From Heterostelium multicystogenum (taxonomy: Eukaryota; Evosea; Eumycetozoa; Acytosteliales; Acytosteliaceae), in assembly GCA_003667245.1 (NCBI GenBank), contig RCNN01000114.1:34371-98370 (forward strand): 64,000 bases of DNA, in the 5' to 3' direction. Below are positions 11,628 through 23,812 of the stretch, in pieces. The notes beneath the pieces were generated by a model. That model saw only the letters and a program-made list of their open reading frames with translations, was not told the DNA's origin and did no database searches. A program made the position numbers and the translations under genes. Numbering within the stretch: position 1 is the first letter of the stretch; every line of letters begins with the position of its first letter.

Positions 11628-14600
11628 TAAAACTACACATTAATAAATACAATTTAATAAATATTGTGTTATTATATTAATACTGATTAAATGTAATAAT
11701 TATTAATAGAAAACTTACCTATATTGATAGTTCCATAGTACTCAAATCCACTGGAAAAAAGTAAAAAGTTTTGCTTTGAAACTGGAAGTCCGGATCGTAT
11801 TTGACAAATTAATAGATTGCTATCCCAGAATTTAATATTGCATTTTGAATCATCATCCAAAAGATATACATCTGGATTATATGCTGAGCTTCCAAAATTT
11901 CCAACAATCGTGATTAGTCCACCATGTATAGAAATATCAGATATTGATGTAATAATCAAAGCTTGAAAGAATATATTAGTAAGTTGCTATATTACGATCA
12001 AGCTATACATACGTATTGATGTCAACTTTTTAATGTTGGACAGAGCTGTATTTATTTCAAGAGACATAGGCTGAGAGGTTTGATAGTTTTCAATGAAGCA
12101 CCCAATAACATATGAAGTATTATAATTGACAATACATGGTCTGCCATCTCCAAATACAGTCCATGGGAAAAAGTATGTATTAAAATAACCAGTGATATTA
12201 ACCATCATATGTCCTGTATTTTCTAAAGGTTGCGACTGTGTAAAGAGTATTTCTGCTGTTAAGATTGGTTTACAATAAAAAATTATATTAATAAATTGAA
12301 ATATATTACTATATTAATTAAATGATAACTAACAAAATTGACCCCAAACTATTTTCAAAATTATATAATGTATCATAGGTCTGAAAGGAAATATTTCTTT
12401 TTCCATTCATTTCAATGAATGATTTGCTGAAAGAATGTTAATCAATATTAAATAATTATTCTGAAAGTATTTTCTATAATTACCTAATTAACTTGTTGGG
12501 AATATCATAGTTAAAGTCAGAAGTACTTGGTTGGCTTTCAAATCCCAAGTTTTCACCAGTGATATTTATTGCTAGAAATGATAATTAGTATCAATTGTAT
12601 AAACAAATTCTATTATAAATTCAATATCATACTTCGAGTATGGTCTATCTCAAAATTAGTTTTATCGATTCGAAATGCTTATGAGGTTAAATAAATAATG
12701 TAAATTAATAAGAAGTGGTGAAAATGAATGCAGTGCATTATCTTACGGCATTTAAAGTTGACTGGGGACTTGGAACATTCAAAGGTATCTTGTATCTCAT
12801 TGTATCATAGTAACAATAAAAGCAATCAGGAATTGAACTGTTTGGGTTTGTAAGATTTTGGATTCTTAAATTAAATTGAGTATAGCAATAATCTTGGTAA
12901 AGATCGGAAGTCATTCTAGGTGCTTCAAACAAAAATAATTTTTTAGGTTTCAGAGTTGAAAAATCATCTAAGGCTCCTCCAAGTTGAGTATTATAGATTT
13001 CCCTTTAATTCGTAAAGGAGTTAATATGAATTTAAAATTGCCATAGAAATGATATTTACATTTCAAATCCTTCTCTGAACCATGAAAGCTGAGGGACAGA
13101 TACATTGGTAAAAAAAGATTTTCTATTAATAGTCAAAAGATTAATTAATATCTAAAAATATACAATTATTCTTATTGGATGTATATTCTTACAATGATTT
13201 CAAACCTTTAATATTTTCGAGTGTGAAATTGCAGTTGTGTAAATCTCTAAATGATAATAGACCTTATTAGTATTAATTTAAAATAAGACACCTGCTAAAA
13301 TATATATTTACAAGGTTTCTATGTTTGGAAAGACAGTAAAATCAGAGATCTCTGAAAATACCTCATTAAGTTGCCTATAGAAATTGAATTAGTATTGTAT
13401 AAATATAAATACATATTAAACTTACAAATTTGTCAAATTTGGGTATATCTTCCATTCAATATTAACATATTGGACAGATCTATATTTATAATGGAGTCCT
13501 AATAAATATTAATGAAGATTTACAATTTTCAAAATAATAGATCTCACAATTCTTTTAAGTTTGGTGTATCAATTACCAATCTTCCACGATTAACCCAATC
13601 TATAAACCTATAATATATATATATATATATATATGTCATTAAAAGCTCTAATCTAGAAAAAGTAATAAATGATCTTACAATGATGTAAGTGAAGGGAAGT
13701 GATCTGTATCGATAATTAAATCTAGACTTGTCATATTGACATTTTGTATCAATCTATATGATATAAAGTTAGTATTTGATTAATAAAATTGAGATATATA
13801 CTGACATATGCTGGAGGTTTGGGTATTGCAGAGAAGAATCAAAATTTACCAATATCGATGAATTGTAAGAACCAACTATAATCTCTACTTGTTCCATATT
13901 TGGGTAAATAGACTTTGGCCAATACTGTTAAAATAGTATGAGTTTATAAAGCTAGGATAATTTTAATAATTAGTAACTTCTTAAATTATTATTATAGAAA
14001 TCATCATACAAGACTGTTAATGGAATAAAATTTGGAAATTGAGAAGGGATGTAAACATTTCTGAAGGAAGTAATTTTCACTTGTTTTAGATTGGAATTAA
14101 ATGGGTTGTCCAATAGCTCTAATATCCTGTAGGAGCTATTCTTTTCAGTTTGTTCAAGGAACCATATTTTTGTCATATTTGGAAAATATAAACTATCGAT
14201 GTAATCAGGTTCACCATTGTCCACTACTCCATATGAAAATACATTCCTAATAAAAAACTAATTAATTATTTGTTTGTTTGGGTTTAAATATTATAGTAAC
14301 TTACATTTCTATAATAGAATCCTCACCATTATTTACTTCACATTTAACGAAAACTTCATATGGAAAATCCCTACATCGTGTTCCTGTAAAGGTCCAAGGG
14401 AATTGGTACTGGTATTATAATGAATAAAAGATTCTGTATAATGATTTGTTGAAATATATACCTGTTTGATAATCCATTTTACTGATTGTACTGTGAATAT
14501 TTAGATTTTGATCAATGTTAGACTTTGAATAGAACCTAAACTAAAGACTTGATGTTGTACATACATTCTCTCTCTGATAGAGCATCTGTAACTAGTAAGG

Positions 14601-14649
14601 ATATACCTAAATAAAGCAGAATCAATATGAATGTTATTTGTATTTTCAT
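10653..14649 (-). CDS. ComC-like surface protein C with LRR-type exon array
   Basis: The start at 14649 gives signal peptide MKIQITFILILLYLGISLLV. I can place about 18 exons with GT..AG borders. Those between about 13060 and 13753 are 54-75 bases, each encoding one leucine-rich-repeat-like unit (for example FTLENIKGLKSL). Later exons encode a Cys-containing domain (12747-13002), two 243-base exons (12013-12255 and 11719-11961) with an IPT/TIG pattern (SDISIHGGLITIVGNFG) in the second, and a last exon (10653-11632) with an EGF-like module (CNGNGKCEQARCQC), supersandwich domain, TM and basic tail. The stop follows the frame of paralogue D; an extra A in an A-run near 10672 hides it. Its 3' end faces that of B almost without a gap. 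A surface receptor or adhesion role is inferred from ComC. Small exon borders at the N-terminus are approximate. Confidence 0.72.
13060..13753 (-). repeat. One-repeat-per-exon LRR-like array in gene C
   Basis: Consecutive small exons (13060-13122, 13193-13246, 13312-13374, 13426-13479, 13548-13607 and 13679-13753) are separated by introns of about 50-75 bases. Each translates to a unit with spaced Leu/Ile/Phe and a closing LKxL-like motif. Gene D has a matching series at about 18590-19500. Confidence 0.6.
13611..13634. repeat. TA dinucleotide microsatellite
   Basis: A run of about eleven TA units lies inside an intron of gene C. Confidence 0.85.
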
Positions 14650-15405
14650 CGTACTGTATTATTTTGAAATTGAATGATCAACAAATTGAATAGATAGCTG
14701 TGGAACTTTCGAAATAACTTAATTTTATCTTAAGATATTTTTAAAATCTTTAGGAACTTTTTATGTGACTCTGTAAAAATCTTTTTTTGTATTTTTTTTG
14801 AAAACCCAAGTTGAGTTTTGGGTTGAAACTAGTTGTAAGTTTGGAATTGACTCAATTTTGTTTCCTCTAAACAGTTAATTTGTTTCTTTAGATAGAGTAG
14901 ACCTATTGTCTCTGATTTCAATCAAATTCACAGTTACTTTTTTTTTGCAAAAAGTCTTTAATTTTTCTTTTTTGCATATGTAAGATAAAAGAATCTTGAT
15001 TTTCATTGTATGAAATTAGAAACAACATGAAACAAAATTTTGAAACCAACATGTAGTATCTATTATTTTTCCTCATAGGATAGCAACAAACTGTAACCAA
15101 TGTGAAATCTTTTTTTATCCTTATCAATAAAAAAATGAAATAAAAAATAGATAGATAGATATAGATGGATAGATTGCAAACAATAATAGGTGATTGTTGT
15201 TAACAACAATTGGTGGTGTGATCATGATAAATTAAAGTGTTAGGAATAGGCCTACACTACTCACATTAGAACTTTTTTTGAACTTCACTATAGGTGAATT
15301 AATTTAAAGCTTATCAATGTCAATATAAATAAGATATGAAATTTCATAGTTTATCCATATACTTTATACATCCAAATAACTAAAACACAATAATCAAAAG
15401 TTAAA
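14650..15405. other. Spacer between gene C and the small gene
   Basis: AT-rich, with T-runs at 14789-14802 and 14938-14946, and AGAT repeats at about 15150-15172. The 69-residue frame on the minus strand at 14918-15127 has no recognisable features. I see no convincing gene. It probably holds the promoters of gene C and of the small plus-strand gene. Confidence 0.45.
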
Positions 15406-15881
15406 ATGAAAATATCAAGTATTCTCTAATTGCTTCTCTCAGATGTCCTGTTTATGATGGTGAACACGACTATTTCGAAATGACCGATCATCTTGGTAGA
15501 GATAGGTTTATATTCATTTGGAAGACCCTGAAAAGATTAAATATGCAAGAGATTTATTTAGGGGAAAAGAATGAAGTTAATGTGATGGGAAGAATTAAAA
15601 AGAGTACAACAACATACGATCCACACTACTCATTCCCTTTAGATCTCAATAACATTACATTATTTGAGGCGTCAATTGAGGTTTGCGATGCATCATTTGA
15701 ATATGTTAAAGATCATCTTGATGAAGAATGTGGAGCTGTAAGTGTATTTAAAAATACAATTCAAACGGTAATGCAAACACTTTATATTAATTTCAATTGA
15801 AACTTTTTTTAGTTCTTGTGTCCATTGGAGGTAGAGAATATTCCTATGCATTTCAAAAGAATAACTATTCGAACACAATAA
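15406..15881 (+). CDS. Small uncharacterised protein between C and D
   Basis: I do not recognise this protein. The ATG at 15406 is followed within a few codons by a likely one-base shift. After that the frame reads NIKYSLIASLRCPVYDGEHD and is open to an intron at about 15770-15812 (GTAATG..TTTTTAG). A second exon ends at 15881. The product would be about 140 residues, acidic in the middle (DASFEYVKDHLDEECGA), with no TM helix and no obvious secretion signal once the shift is accepted. It is embedded between two large surface-protein genes on the other strand. It could be a real orphan gene or a relic. Codon use resembles its neighbours. Confidence 0.45.
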
Positions 15882-16235
15882 AAAAATTTAAATTGATTGA
15901 TTTCTTTGTATATTATAATAAGATTTGAATGCAGATTAACTGTCTGAACCTGAACTAATCATTAATTGATTACCTTTTAGATTCACGTAATATCCATATT
16001 TTTTTTAATTTAGTAATTGGTCCAACTCATTTAGTATGTTTATCCCCTTGATGTAATGTACTACAGATTTAAATCCTATATTACTTAAAAAAAACAGTAT
16101 CAATATTAAGTGTGATTAACTAATTTTAGATAAAACTAGTTTTCATCTAAAACAGCTACCTCTCATGCTTTCTCTTCCCTCACAACCAACAAACAAATTG
16201 TCCATCACTTTTTAATTGTATTGTTACTATTTTAT
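15882..16235. other. Spacer downstream of gene D
   Basis: AT-rich 3' region between the convergent small gene and gene D. No coding region or structured RNA is visible. Confidence 0.5.
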
Positions 16236-17204
16236 TTATTTGTCGTTTAGTTTTTTTAACCTTTGAGCGATTTGATGCTTTTCTCTTCTTAGTTTCTGTC
16301 TGTTTCTGAAGAAAAGTATTGTTGCAACGGTGCCAGCAATCAATACAACACCAACAACAGATACAATCGTGGCAATCTTCCATGTATTATTAATCTTCTT
16401 GTTCGAACATCTGTCAACAAAGTTTGAATCTATGAGAATTGAGAAATCAGGATCAATGATACAATTTAAACAATATGGAAGGGTCATTCCAATGAATGTC
16501 TTTGTTGTTTGGTCGATTGTTGTTGAATTGATGACTTTGTTCTGAATTGCAAAAGCTTTTCGATTTACCAAAGCAAAAGGTAAGAATCTTCCATAAAATG
16601 ATGTTTCACCATATGTTAGCTTGACAAAGTTGGTATTGTTGGTTATCGAATCCAGTCCAATATCTGAAGTCATCTCATTACAGTCATCAATCTTTGAAAT
16701 CTTGAAATCATTTTCCATTACAATTCTGAGAGAATTTAGATTGTTTCTAAATATCCAGTTCTTGATGTTGATAGTTAGTTTCAATGAGTTTGCTTGATAG
16801 ATTGTTGTCAATCCAGCAAATGTTATTGTTCTTTCGAGTGGTGAATACTCGATTGTTGATTGAATGATCGTTGGTAATGATTTCGAAGGTTTGATTGTAT
16901 ATGTATGTGTTGTGAGTGATTCATTTGATTGTAATGAATAGTTCCATTTGTTTGTAAAGTATTCATTCACAATAGTACCAGTATCATCAAGTTCTTGAAT
17001 TGAAATGATATTGAATTGGAATTGGAATCCATCTTTTGTGACAACTGTTGGTGATGGTAATTGATCATTTGGAAGAATGACAACTCCATTGTCAATCTTT
17101 GATTCACAATAGTATCCATTGAATCCATTGTTACATTGACATCGAGCTTGTTCACACTTTCCATTCCCATTACATTTGGAATCTACTCCACAATCATCAG
17201 GTGG
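16236..17204 (-). repeat. 3' cassette of D, direct copy of that in C
   Basis: Partner of 10653-11627. The juxtamembrane patch of D (NFVDRCSNKKINNTW) replaces the one in C (NYNNLNCKEERKNNTW) between otherwise matching flanks. Confidence 0.85.
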
Positions 17205-20145
17205 AAAATCTGTATAAACCCTATTAGTGATATGAATGGAATATCTATTAAAAAATACAAACTTATAAAAAGAGTTGATGAAATGTTATATCCACTTGAT
17301 GTTAAAATAATAATATGGTTGATAGGACGAAGTCCGGCTCTTAGTTTACACTCTATAAATGTTTCGTTCATGATATTTATAGTACATGGAGTTTTATCGG
17401 CTAGTTCGACATAAGCTAAATATGGATCATACCAAAAATTTCCTCTAATAGTTATCAAACCACCATGTATTGTTGTATTGGAAACTGATGAAATGACTAA
17501 TGCTAAAAGTAATTGATAAGATGATATGTATATCATTTGATCTACAAATGGAACTTACGAGGTGTTGACAACTTTGAATAGTTTGAAATCCTACTCAGAA
17601 CTTCTATATTAATTGGAAGTGGAGATTGATAGTTTTCCAATATACATCCAATGTGGTATGAATCATTGTTTTGTAAAACGCACGGAACTCCGTTTCCATA
17701 AACAGTAAATGGGAAGAAGAAAGAATTTAAACGTCCAGTAATATTAATTTGGGTATGGGGGGATTCCTTGATTGGGGTCGATTGTACGTAATCAATAGAA
17801 GCTAAAAAATATGCAATTAATTTAAGTTCAAAGTTAATGATTAATAGAAAATCTTACAATTTATTCCCCAAGCAATTTCAAAGGTATAATTATAGGTATT
17901 AGAGAATGATATGTTCTTTAATCCATTAATAGCTCCAGGTGTAAATCTATAAACAAGAATTGGAAATTAATAATAATAATATTATTAAGATAAAGTATAA
18001 AATACTGACCTAAATGCTTTATTTGGGATCTCTACGACCAAACCATTATCAACTAAACTGTTAAATCCAAGATTGTTGCCAGTAATTAGAAAACCTGTTT
18101 GTTGGATATTAATTAATAATATGCTTTTATTATTATCTACTATTAACTTACTATTATCTACATTTATTATAAAACTTGTTTTATCGAGTTTAATTGCTAG
18201 GAATAATAATTAAGTATTAGTCTACATCAATAAACTTTATTTAAAAAAATAACTTACGACATTCAAAATTAGATGGTCTGGGTGGCACTGAAATTGGAAT
18301 TCTTCCATTCATATCCTGATAATAGCAATAGAAACAATCAGGAACATAACTATTACCCAAAATGACATCAGTTACGGAGTACTGGGTGTAACAATCGGTG
18401 TCATAGAGGTTGACAGTTAAATTCCAAGATCCAGTAATATGAAAGGTTCTGGGCATTAAACTAGAGAAATCACCTATAGTTCCAACCATATTTGAATAAA
18501 ATAGTTCCCTATAGTTTTGATTAGTATTAATTTCATATTCTTTACCAATATAGATTGTAACCTACATATCAAATCCTTGTTTAAACCAAGATAGCTGAGG
18601 TATATTTAATTTCGTACCAAGAACTGTTCTATTTAGAAATAACTATTAATATTTTGAATCTTAATATCTTTAAAATACTTACAAGCTACTTAAATTCTTG
18701 GCACTTTCCAATGTAAAGAAACAATATGATAAAGTTCTAAAATAAACATGTAAGAGTTTTGATTTTAAATGTTTAAAAGTACTGAAATATATCTTACAGA
18801 CGATCTAGGTTGGGAAATAAAGAAAAGTTTTGAATAGAGGATCCACACACATAGAGAGTTCTAAAATACAAAAGTTAATTAATTATGAAAACCAAATGAT
18901 CGTTCACCTAAACTTACATATCTGTTAAAGCTACTGGAATTTGCACAAAAGTTATATTATAATCAGTAATATCACTAATTTTGTAACTATTATTAGTATA
19001 CATTGGGTTGTAACAATAGAGTACATACATTTGTTTGAGCAAGGGTGTATCGATAACCATAGTTCTAGGGACATACATTATTTCACCTGAAATAGCACTT
19101 TCAATGAATTAAATAATTAATAAAGAGATTATAATAACTTTGAAATAACTTACAATTGGGTAAGCTTAGGGAAATATGTTGAATTAATCACAAACCCTGA
19201 GACATTTAAAAGTTCAAAACCATTGAAATTACTAAGATTCAATTGTTAGTTCTAATCTTGGATAATCTAAATTAAACTACCTACAGAGATTTAAGGTTTG
19301 GATAATATCCTAATGGATCAATGTCAACATATACCCTTGAATTAAAACTGGTCCTTAACAATGAAATAACTTCAATTTCGGGGACAAACAAGTTTCTAGT
19401 GAAATTTTGATTGCCAGGTACAGAAAGATACCTTAATAAATAAAAGAATGGTAAGTAAAAATGTGAAAATTAAATAACATTGAATTGAGAATCATTACAA
19501 AAACTTAGGTTTCAGGTATCTTGGAAAGAGATCTGGTATGGTAATATTGCTTCCTATTGTAATCTTTGAAACTTTGGAATTTGTGGGATTGTCCATCAGC
19601 TGCACAATATTATAAGATCTATTTACAGCTACATCATTAATATTAATCGTTAAACTCTCAAGATTTGGAAAAGTTAGACTGTCAATATGACCAGGATCAC
19701 CATTATATACTAGAGTATTAGAGGCTAATTCTCTTTGGAATAAATTTAGTAGAAAATATTATTATTTAATATCTGTATTTAAATCCTTACAACATAAAGA
19801 CACTTTCATTTCCTTGATCATCTGGTCTGCATACAATATCAAAGTATACATTTAAAAAACTTTTACAAGTAGTTCCCTGTATTACCCACCGCAATTGATA
19901 CTAAAAAAAACAATGTGAGAAATAAATATTAAACAAGACTAGATATATGAAAGAAAAATACTTGTTTTGCTATCCATTTTAGGGATTCAACTATAAAGAT
20001 CAAAATAGTTTGAAAATTAGAATATATTGTTTCAACAATCCCTAATCTCCTATAGTATCAACCTACTTTCGTTTTCTGGAAGTGCGTTACTGTGCTCCGA
20101 TGATAAACAAATAATTAATAGAATGAAAAAAAATAGTAGTTTCAT
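16236..20145 (-). CDS. ComC-like surface protein D with LRR-type exon array
   Basis: Closest paralogue of C, in the same order and orientation. The start at 20145 gives signal peptide MKLLFFFILLIICLSSEHSN. Many small GT..AG exons follow; those at about 18590-19500 encode LRR-like units. Then comes a Cys-containing exon (about 18258-18512, with YVPDCFYCYYQDM as in C's IPDCFYCYYDTM) and an IPT/TIG exon at about 17505-17270 (NTTIHGGLITIRGNF). The last exon (16236 to about 17208) has the EGF-like module, supersandwich domain, TM (IATIVSVVGVVLIAGTVATI) and basic tail ending KKLNDK. Ectodomain exons match C in layout but not closely in sequence, while the last exon is almost identical. One frame shift near 17005 interrupts the last exon. 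It is probably a surface receptor or adhesion protein, inferred from family only. Confidence 0.72.
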
Positions 20146-20366
20146 GATTTACAAAATAATAAAATAATAATAAGAAGAACGAATTCATGAGAACAGAATC
20201 CACCAAATATCCAATAATAAAATCTAGATTCTTCTTTCCAAAAATTTTTTCAAAGTAACAAAATCTTTTTTTGATAAGAATCCTAAAAATGGATCTTGGA
20301 ATTTTCAGATCATCATTGAAATTTCGAGAAGTGTGTGATTTTGATGCAAGATAATTTTTAGTGTGT

Positions 20367-21332
20367 TTAAGAAAGATCTGTGGCTGTTGCAAGTGCACGG
20401 TTTTGTTCCATTTCTTCAGTGACTCTCTTGATCTTCTTGTTGGCAATATCATATGCATCGGGTCCAATCATCAAGTGTAATGGTGGATTTGGAAGTGCGC
20501 ACATCTTAATTAAAAGGTCGCAAAGCTTAGCTGGATCACCTTTTTGCAAAGAAACCAACAAACCCTTACAGTAGTCCTCGTTGATAGTTGGATAGGCTCC
20601 ACTTGGGTGTGGGTGGAAAGCAGATACATTTGGAGCACCGGTGAGAATTTCAGTCTTGAAACCACCTAAATATACAAGATCAGTCATATGGCCAAACCAA
20701 ACACAATTGTATTATTAAAATGACTTACCTGGCTTGACAGCAGTAACATGAATGTTAAGTGGCTTGAGTTCGGCGTGCAAGACTTCAGAGAAACCATCAA
20801 GAGCAAACTTACTAGAGATGTAAGAAACGAAACCTGGCAACTCACCCCAAATACCAAGCATAGAGGAGATGTTCAAGATTCTTGGACCGTTGGTGTTGGT
20901 CTTGGCAGACTCTCTAAGGTGTGGGATGGCCAACTTGGCGAAGGTAATTGGACCAAACAAGTTGACTTCAAAGTTGTCTCTGAGCTCCTTATCGGAGATC
21001 TCCTCAACCAAACCAAAAGTGAAGTAACCAGCATTGTTGATAAGATTATCGATTCTACCAAACTTCTCGACGGTTTGGTTGATGCATGCTTGAATTGATT
21101 GAATGTCTGCAAGATCGACTTGGCAGGCCAAGAATCTCGAGAGAACGTCAGTCTTACCACTGAATTTCTCGTTGACCTTTTCAACGAGCTTAACTTTGTT
21201 TCTGGTGGTGGCAACAACCTTGTGACCCTGTGAGAGCAACATCTCGACCAAGATAAATCCAAATCCAGTGGTGGCACCGGTGATGATCCATACTTTGGAA
21301 TCAGCAGTTGTATTATTGGCGATTGGTTCCAT
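20367..21332 (-). CDS. Short-chain dehydrogenase/reductase (classical SDR)
   Basis: NAD(P)-dependent oxidoreductase of the classical SDR family; substrate not predictable. Exon 1 (20729-21332) carries the Rossmann cofactor motif TGATTGFG near residue 20, NNAG near residue 97, the catalytic Ser region (NISSML) and the active-site YxxxK as YISSK. A 63-base intron (20666-20728) interrupts PG|GFKTEIL with clean borders, and exon 2 ends at 20367. The total is about 300 residues, a normal length for SDRs of the retinol-dehydrogenase/ketoreductase type. There is no signal peptide or PTS1, so it is probably cytosolic. Both exons are intact, in contrast to several neighbours. The start was chosen because a short unstructured leader precedes the first beta strand (VWIITGAT). 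Confidence 0.88.
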
Positions 21333-21891
21333 TTCTTCTCTATCTAATGATTGATTTATTTATTACTCTGATCAAAAACTAAGTAACTAACTGAAGATCA
21401 ATCAGACATGTCTTTTTGATTAAAAAAAAAACCCTTCTGCAGCAGATTAAAATTAAATTAAAATAAATAAATTAATTAATTTTGTCACCTAACTTGAATC
21501 AGAATCATATCTGATTTGCAGTGTAACTGACACCGCACTCTTTTTGTCGAAATCTAGCCAAACACATGTTTTTCAGCGAAAGGAAAAAACCATTTTTCAT
21601 TCGGACAAATTTGGACAATGTTGAACACTGATTCCACGTCACTCAAATCTAGAATGGCTTTGTGTTTTTGTTATAATTACTGTGTCATGTAAATGTAGTT
21701 TAAGTGAATATTATTATTGGATATTGGTTAGTCACCATTAAGTTACAACTATAAACACCATCAAATGCTTGTGTATTTATTATTCACATTTGATGGTAAT
21801 CATTCATTTATTCTAAAATCCTTGTTTGATATTACAATAGATCTACAACTTTCGGTTTGATATGTTTGTTTGTTCTTGTGGTGGTTTTTTT
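21333..21891. other. Spacer between acyl-CoA oxidase 3' end and SDR promoter
   Basis: AT-rich, with no coding region seen. It holds an 11-base inverted repeat (21757-21767 with 21787-21797, 19-base loop) about 95 bases beyond the acyl-CoA oxidase stop, and A-runs near the SDR start. Confidence 0.55.
21757..21797. repeat. Inverted repeat (possible 3' hairpin)
   Basis: The arm ACCATCAAATG is perfectly complementary to CATTTGATGGT 19 bases later. It lies 3' of the acyl-CoA oxidase gene and could fold in its 3' UTR. No function is shown. Confidence 0.5.
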
Positions 21892-23812
21892 TTAATATCT
21901 ATTTTCAGAGATCCAATCTCTTCCTATTGGACCCATTGTCTTTGATGAGAAACCAAAACCTTCGGCAAGTGCAATTGAAATTGGTGCAATCTCTTTACAT
22001 AGATCCGAGATTTCATTCTCGATGGCATCGGATTGCTCTACTGAAATATATTGGTATTTGATGAACCATGTGTCTCTGTTCATGATGAAGAGACCCATTA
22101 AGCTGATGAGCAATGACATTGCATTACGTTGGTTGGCGTCAGGACACTTGGTGACACCATCAATGAAACGCTCCAATACGAAACGGTCTGTAAATACAAT
22201 ACCAAGATTCAAAATATAGCTTCCGCAATCATTCCAAGCATCCATGACTGCCTTACCGCTTCCAACTGATTCCATGAGTTTGTTGGCAACAAAAACAACG
22301 TATTGGTTGAGACGTGCTGTCATTGCTTGTAGCAAGAAATCGAATGACCTAAGGTGTTTTGAGTCGGTTTTAGCACGTGAGCTCTCAGAGGGTGAAGTGT
22401 ATTCGGGTGGTGATTTACGACGTGCCTCAGTCAAGATGTACTTAGCAACCTGTTGATACATCAAAACATTGTCTCCTTCGAATGTTGTATAGATATCAGT
22501 CTCTGATTTGAATGGACCAATCAAGTTGTCAGAAAGGAAACCTTGTCCACCGCAAGCTTCACGACAATCCTGTAAGCAGTTTCTGTTGTGCCATGATGAA
22601 TATGCCTTCAATGCAGAGGCGTAGACATGGATTTCTTTATCCTTTCTATTCTCTTTCTCTGCGAGTAAGCGAAGGAGATAGTCATTTGCAAAGTGGATAC
22701 CATAGTTGAATGCAAGATGTGGGAGAAGACGACGTTGATGTACAGCATAGGTGATTAGTTGACGCTCATGGTCATCGTCACCAAATTGACGTCTAGTAAA
22801 TGCGTAATTGATGGCAGTTTGCAAACCAACTGCTGAGAAACTAATGCATCCAATCGAAATAATATAACGTCCAATAACAAGAGCACCTATATTATGTGCG
22901 AAACGCTTGATTGGTGGGTTGATTGGCGATGAATAGATACCGGCCTTGTTCACTCCACCGAAACGAGAGAGCAACTGATCACGTGGTACTCTGTAGTTGT
23001 TGAACATCATACGTCCATTGTCAACACCATTCAGAGCCATCTTTACACCACAGTCGGCAATCTTTACACCATTGCAAATGGTACCATCTTCATTTCTAAT
23101 ACGCAAAAGGAAAGCATGGACACCCTCATACTTCTCTCCAACCTTCAATTGAGCAAAAGCAACTGTCCATCTTGCATTCTTAGCGGCTCCACCAATAAAG
23201 TACTTTTGACTGGTAATAGTTGGCGAGTTGATGATGAACTCTTCGGTGGAGTGATCGTAGACTGCAAGGGTTTCTATTTGTTTGTACGTTGGATCCATGT
23301 CCGAGCTCAGTCAGTGCGAAACATCCTGGCATTGAGAAGTCTTCGACATGCTTTAGATATTTTTCACGCTGCTCGTCTGTTCCGAGTTGCAGGATTGATG
23401 CACCAAACAAAGAGAAATGGACACCAAACAAAGTGGTAGTGGCGATGTTTCTCATACGATAGGATTGAGTCCAGGCGGCAATACGGGTTGGATCACGGAT
23501 AAAGTCGATCACCTTTATATAGCGCTTGGACATCTCAATAAGACGCTTGGTCTGGGCCATGGTGAGCTCACGCTCCTCTGTGTAGGACAGACCGAATGGG
23601 GGACGCTGCATCAACTCATTCTCTGGGCTCTCGAACTCTGCGATCAACTGGCGACGCATCTCCAAGTGATGTGGGAAGAGATACTCGAAGAGCTTGTCTG
23701 GATTGAATGGTCTGACTGGCTCGAGAGTGGAGGGTGGGTTAAGACTTGCACTAACAAGACTGCTCGAGAGATGATGCTCAATATTTGCAATTCTTCTATT
23801 TGCACAATCCAT
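21892..23812 (-). CDS. Peroxisomal acyl-CoA oxidase with N-terminal PTS2
   Basis: FAD enzyme of peroxisomal beta-oxidation: it oxidises acyl-CoA to trans-2-enoyl-CoA and passes electrons to O2, giving H2O2. Diagnostic segments are TELGHGSNV, QKYFIGGAAKNARW, GVHAFLLRIRNEDGT, the FAD-binding TRRQFG and the C-terminal CREACGGQGFLS region. Residues 7-15 read RIANIEHHL, which fits the PTS2 pattern (R/K)-(L/V/I)-x5-(H/Q)-(L/A); the C-terminus SENRY is not a PTS1. Together these support import through the PTS2 receptor. Length is about 639 residues, near the family norm. One base shift at about 23268 separates VQT from IETLAVYDHS; removing one A in a short A run restores the family alignment, so I treat it as one gene. 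No intron is seen. Confidence 0.9.

Noticed and set aside
14918..15127. 69-residue minus-strand frame between C and the small gene
   Set aside because: Low complexity, no signal, no homology pattern, no splice context.
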